From: Blastomussa wellsi
Taxonomy: Eukaryota > Cnidaria > Anthozoa > Scleractinia > Plerogyridae
DNA length: 64,000 nt
Assembly: GCA_947652115.1 (NCBI GenBank)
Contig: OX393561.1
Span: 32,710,179 to 32,774,178, forward strand
Reading direction: 5' to 3'
Made by a program: the position numbers and the translations under genes. Shown here in pieces: positions 61,401-64,000 of the stretch. Positions within the stretch are counted from its first letter, which is position 1, and every line of letters begins with the position of its first letter. The notes under the pieces were generated by a model. The model saw only the letters and a program-made list of their open reading frames with translations, ran no database searches and had not been told where the DNA came from.

Positions 61401-64000
61401 GTATAACAATATAATTTGGTTTTATCAACTGGGTTGATAATGTCAATTGGCCACCGTAAAGAGATTCAAGTGCTGACGTTTCGAGCGTTAGCCCTTCGTT
61501 GGAGCGAAGGGCTAACGCTCGAAACGTCAGCACTTGAATCTCTTTACGGTGTTAAATAGTCAGTTTGTTTAGTCAGGCTGGAGGCTTGTATCAGGTGATA
61601 GTTTTATTCCCCTCAGTTACTGGAAACTTGTGATACGTCTTCTTTTAGTTGCATGATCGTGATAAATAACATTGTGACTTTTCTTTCTTTTCAGTATTCC
61701 AATGTGGAGATTTTTAATCACAGGTGCTGAATTTAACCGAGAGATTAAAGTTTGGTGTACAGTGACATGGTCGTGTTTACAAACAATAAGGTAAATTGTT
61801 TCTGAAAATTGAGTCTGGTTTGCTTGACTCGTTATTATTTTAAGGATGCCTGTAGTCAAGTGAATGGTAAAGTAAAGTGATAGCAATGCCATCTGTTCCA
61901 TGTTATTTGCAGATTTACATCTCCAGATGTTACAAGTCCCAAGTAAGTTGTTTGAATTTATAACTGGATTCAAACTTGCTCTTCAGCCCATAACCATGCT
62001 TGCTCTCCCAATAGCTCTCCCAATAGGCTCTTGGTAATGTATTGACCACCAGTTGGTTGATACATTTAGATTGCTCACAGTCAACCAACAGTTGTCTAAC
62101 AGACTATGACCGCATACATGTAACTCATTGACACAGACGTACAGGCATCTTCAGACTGTAACCCCCCTTCCCAAAAAAAATTACACAATTTCCGAATGTG
62201 TTAACATTAAACCGGTATACAGTGCTGCCGATAAGAGGGGGGTCTCAGGTCAAAAACCCAACTAGGTCAGCTTCCTGACCCGACAAATTAATAGAAACTT
62301 CTAATGATTTGTTGGGAACAGTGAGGGTTTGACTTGTTGGAATAACTTGTATGGCACTTTGCCTCAAAAACTTAACTGGAACCCTGGGTATACAACTGCC
62401 TAAAAATTGAAACTGCTGTTGCCTAAATCCTGAGGCTTTGATTGAAAAAGGTCAGCAATTTTCTAGGGGGGTGGGACTTTGGTGTGCATATGTTCATTGA
62501 CCCCTGTGACTAGTGGACCAATGAGTGCTCCAGTGAGTCTGTGTGTGAGTCAGTGAGCCAGCCAGTCAGTCAGTCGGTCAGTCAGTCAGTCAGTCAATAA
62601 AATGTTAATCAACGTTCTCTCTAAAAAGTGCCATAGTTGACTTTGGAGGCCAGATATTTCGGGCATAGCCCTTCATCACTGGATGTCCATTGATTTCAGA
62701 TAGAAAACTAGCTTGCGCCATGAAACTAGATTTTAGTGTAAAGGAGCTCGTTCTAGAGATCAGTGCATGATGACCTAAAGAAATCTAAAGTCAGAGTTCA
62801 TTCCGCACGGTTCCCAGTTTGAAGATCAGGCACATCTCCTGGTGTTTGCGTTGTTTGTTACTGTCGCAGTTTTCTAACTGAAATCAATGGACTTCCACTG
62901 ATGAAGGGCTATGCCCGAAATGTCTGGCCTCCAAATTCAACCATGGCACTTTTTACTCTTTAGAGAGAACATTGATTATCATTTTATTGTGTATTAGTAC
63001 AAGTGCCACACAGCTCACAGATTTTTCTCCACCAGTTATATTTTCTTATCAGCCAGTACGTTGGACAGTCAAATAGTTATAAGCTTAATGACATAAAGTA
63101 CATTAAATAATTCATACATGAACTGCGGATGTAGATGAGAGTGAGAAATGATCATTGCGGAAATGATCATTGCAGCTACATCTGCAGTCATGGGTTCAAA
63201 TCCCATTGAAGCCCTGATTTTTGCAGGCTGCTTTATTCCAATTGCTTAAATTGGAAATTCACTGCGATGATCATTTCTCACTCGACTCATCTACATCCGC
63301 AGTTCATATATGAATTATTTCCTATACTTAACGTCATTTGCTACTCGCAGGAAAATATGAACTCAATAAATTGACCTTGCTCCCAATCTGTGGCTTCATA
63401 GCTCAGTTGGCAGAACATCGCACTGGTATCATGGAGGTCACGGATTCAAATCCCATTGAAGCCCTGGTTTTTTCAGGCTTCTTCATTCCAATTGCTTAAA
63501 TTGGAAATTCACTGCAATGATCATTTCTCACTCTCAATTGTAACCTAAACATTATTAAGCAATCAAGTGCGTAGTATTGACAAATATATCACAGTGACAG
63601 CTGCAGTGTTTTTCTCTTTTAGCTCTATCCATCGATCATTCCTGAAAGTGAGCTTAGATCTCTCAGCATCCTATTTAGTAATATCAGATGTTCTCAAAAA
63701 GGTATACATGGCTTTCTTATTTCTTGCACTTATCTTTAGTTTAAGTTGAAATTTTATCAAAGGAATTTGCTATATGTACTTCAGTCCAATGATCTTTTTT
63801 TGGCTGTCATCCCTTGAAAAGTTTTGGATCGTTTCCAAGAAATGGTCAACAGAATTTAGACTTCAAATAGTACTTAAAATTATAAGTTTTTGAGTATATT
63901 CACTTTGGAGTTTCTGCCAATAAAAATAGTTACTTAACTTCTCACCCTCATTTTCTGTAAACAATAGTTAACTCGGCTGCACCTTGTTGACTATTCACTC
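52084..64000 (+). CDS. EDC4: EDC4 (Ge-1/Hedls), mRNA-decapping scaffold, N-terminal part
   Basis: Exons seen: 52084-52171, 53437-53491 (or from 53440), 53822-53904, probable micro-exon about 54051-54070, 54300-54385, 56333-56441, 57801-57900, 58519-58702, 58846-58999, 59753-59866, 60708-60889, 61695-61790, 61913-61942 and 63623-63701. They give about 460 residues, and the gene continues past the window. The start is MDDNARGMASKILCDLLNIP. A Ser-rich leader precedes NYDWELRYYRGCLIAVSS, then the WD40 propeller: ISELAFSHRDSNTLACVDE, VYIWV, HRLIWTPYMPDE, ISEGALSPDGSVLATASEDG, YIKFWQL, WRFLITGAEFNREIKVWCTV and ASYLVISDVLKK. These match vertebrate EDC4 block by block. EDC4 bridges DCP1 and DCP2 in processing bodies and promotes 5' cap removal. 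The junction between 53904 and 54300 is the only one that fails without a micro-exon or an alternative donor. Confidence 0.93.
53219..53345 (+). repeat. SINE tail fragment
   Basis: 'ctgcaatggactagcctccc' then atccaggagaagtagaaata matches the tail of the SINE at 12929-13180. No tRNA head remains. It lies in EDC4 intron 1. Confidence 0.55.
54568..54640 (+). repeat. 'CAGGGGTTTCAAAATG' repeat, copy 1
   Basis: 'caggggtttcaaaatgtttt', then gaagtaggtg and gtaggtggctgt. It recurs at 59909-59975 in another EDC4 intron with the same word order. A dispersed repeat of unknown class. Confidence 0.55.
55817..55897. repeat. Imperfect tandem duplication of about 49 bp
   Basis: 'acaaggtcctttttaccggt' (55817) then aattattccaacactaaaaaggagttcatg is followed by a second 'acaaggtcctttataccggt' unit at 55866. 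The word 'cactaaaaaggagttcatg' also occurs at 55733. EDC4 intron. Confidence 0.65.
59909..59975 (+). repeat. 'CAGGGGTTTCAAAATG' repeat, copy 2
   Basis: 'caggggtttcaaaatgtttt' then gaagagggcgttag and gctaggtggctgtgat; same order as at 54568. It directly abuts the LINE fragment that follows. Confidence 0.55.
60025..60335 (-). pseudogene. Degraded LINE ORF2 C-terminal fragment
   Basis: The minus frame reads ILRMDQYSHP, stop, IALTWVPENRRLTVKDMENN, then WTEAASAAEDRIAWKQRL. Words of the type 'LRM...HP..AL.W.P...R...RP..TW' and 'A.DR..W' are the usual C-terminal end of non-LTR reverse-transcriptase proteins. Several stops show it is dead. A (TCA)n run borders it at 60027-60041. Confidence 0.6.
61280..61349. 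repeat. AATTAGAC foldback family, copy 5 (core deleted)
   Basis: 'acaattaaattatttggtag' ... 'gagctcataatctaattgtt', preceded by 'tagatttatactaaaa' as at copy 2. The central 'agtcaactcggctgc' section is missing. EDC4 intron. Confidence 0.6.
61452..61551. repeat. Perfect 47-bp-arm palindrome with ribozyme-like core
   Basis: The left arm 61452-61498 begins caccgtaaagagattcaagt and ends gagcgttagcccttcg. The loop is ttggag. The right arm 61505-61551 is its exact inverse. Each arm carries 'cgaagggctaacgctcgaaa' then cgtc. This resembles the stem II-GAAA-stem III part of Penelope-element hammerhead ribozymes, but the CUGANGA part is mutated (tggagcga on plus, ccaacga on minus). Confidence 0.85.
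62513..62600. repeat. CAGT-type tetranucleotide repeat
   Basis: Repeated 'gtgagt', 'cagtcagtcagtcggtcagt' and 'cagtcagtcagtcaat' units form an imperfect microsatellite immediately left of the hammerhead-containing foldback. Confidence 0.85.
62614..62977. mobile_element. Foldback containing hammerhead-like motifs (Penelope-like remnant?)
   Basis: 'aatcaacgttctctctaaaa' then agtgccatagttgactttgg at the left is inverted at the right as 'caaattcaaccatggcactt' ... 'ttagagagaacattgatt'. The arms are about 95 bp: 62614-62705 and 62876-62977. The spacer is unrelated sequence. Inverted pseudo-LTRs with hammerhead motifs are typical of Penelope-like retroelements, so it may be a solo inverted pair; this is inference. 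Confidence 0.65.
62889..62932 (+). ncRNA. Candidate hammerhead ribozyme motif
   Basis: CTGATGA (62898-62904), an extra A, stem II GGGC-TAT-GCCC (62906-62916), then GAAA (62917-62920), then TGTC with the expected cleavage after C62924. Stem I can form from CCA (62895-62897) with TGG (62925-62927) and, beyond an internal loop, GGA (62889-62891) with TCC (62930-62932). Stem III is minimal, as in dimer-acting retroelement hammerheads. The unpaired A before stem II is a deviation. The opposite-strand copy in the left arm has GTGATGA, so it is probably inactive. Confidence 0.45.
63109..63321. repeat. Foldback enclosing a tRNA-derived SINE fragment
   Basis: 'aataattcatacatgaactg' then cggatgtagatgagagtgag at 63109-63150 is inverted near 63275-63321 as 'ctcactcgactcatctacat' ... 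'ttcatatatgaattatt'. Between them lies 'atgggttcaaatcccattga' then agccctg, a B-box with acceptor-end sequence, and the tail 'attgcttaaattggaaattc'. Confidence 0.7.
63392..63535 (+). mobile_element. tRNA(Thr)-like SINE
   Basis: A 72-nt tRNA-like head at 63392-63463 has acceptor arms GGCTTCA/TGAAGCC, a D-arm (gctcagttggcagaac), anticodon position GGT, and a T-loop TTCAAAT. The anticodon and T stems have mismatches. The tail 'ccattccaattgcttaaattg'-type sequence (ttccaattgcttaaattgga), then 'aattcactgcaatgatcatt', is shared with the copy at 63180-63290. It is a SINE rather than a working tRNA gene. EDC4 intron. Confidence 0.65.
63924..64000. repeat. AATTAGAC foldback family, copy 6 (cut by window end)
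   Basis: 'cttctcaccctcattttctg' ... 'agttaactcggctgcacctt' then gttgactattcactc matches copies 3 and 4 (cctcactttctatgag, 'caactcggctgcacctcatt'). Its right arm lies outside the window. Confidence 0.65.

Noticed and set aside
63392..63463. Functional tRNA-Thr gene
   Set aside because: The anticodon and T stems contain mismatches and the sequence continues into a repeated SINE tail.

Overview
The window is a stretch of invertebrate animal nuclear genome, most probably an anthozoan cnidarian and likely a stony coral. The genes are metazoan, with many short GT-AG bounded exons. The genome is A+T rich. Introns and spacers are packed with short terminal-inverted-repeat (TIR) elements and foldbacks of the kind abundant in corals. 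The assignment to coral rests on gene content and repeat style recognised by eye, not on a database search.

Layout. (1) 1089-4015 (+): the last three coding exons of CTNNBL1, a spliceosome-associated armadillo protein. (2) 8887-9833 (+): a complete two-exon Scratch-family zinc-finger repressor, with a SNAG exon that begins outside any long ORF. About 4.9 kb of spacer lies upstream and about 10 kb of gene-free sequence downstream (9834-19984), which includes the presumed 3' UTR of the next gene. (3) 38231-19985 (-): a complete eleven-exon TENT4/PAPD5/PAPD7-type non-canonical poly(A) polymerase. (4) 51521-41748 (-): a complete seven-exon CTDP1/FCP1 RNA polymerase II CTD phosphatase. (5) 52084 to beyond the window (+): the first 13-14 coding exons of EDC4/Ge-1, the mRNA-decapping scaffold. 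CTDP1 and EDC4 are head to head, with only 562 bp between their start codons.

For the three genes complete in the window (Scratch, TENT4, CTDP1) I joined exons by hand. Every junction keeps frame and the totals close exactly: 250, 712 and 858 residues. The EDC4 model also closes in frame, but only if a 20-nt micro-exon (or a different donor) is accepted. Four of the five genes act in RNA metabolism: splicing, poly(A) tailing, Pol II recycling and decapping. This looks like chance clustering of housekeeping genes rather than a system.

Mobile DNA is the richest part. The clearest novelties are these: a 1,361-bp TIR element with a perfect 10-bp target-site duplication (24519-25879), whose TIRs are minisatellites and which carries protein-kinase coding sequence; a 934-bp foldback (32249-33182) with a decayed THAP zinc-finger coding segment in both arms; an 891-bp foldback (45577-46467), also with a shared reading frame in both arms, inserted into another foldback; a family of about 100-bp foldbacks present at least six times; hammerhead-ribozyme-like motifs inside two palindromes (61452-61551 and 62614-62977); and a nested MITE whose TA target is confirmed by an empty homologous site 25 kb away. 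No CRISPR array, rRNA gene or intact tRNA gene was found.
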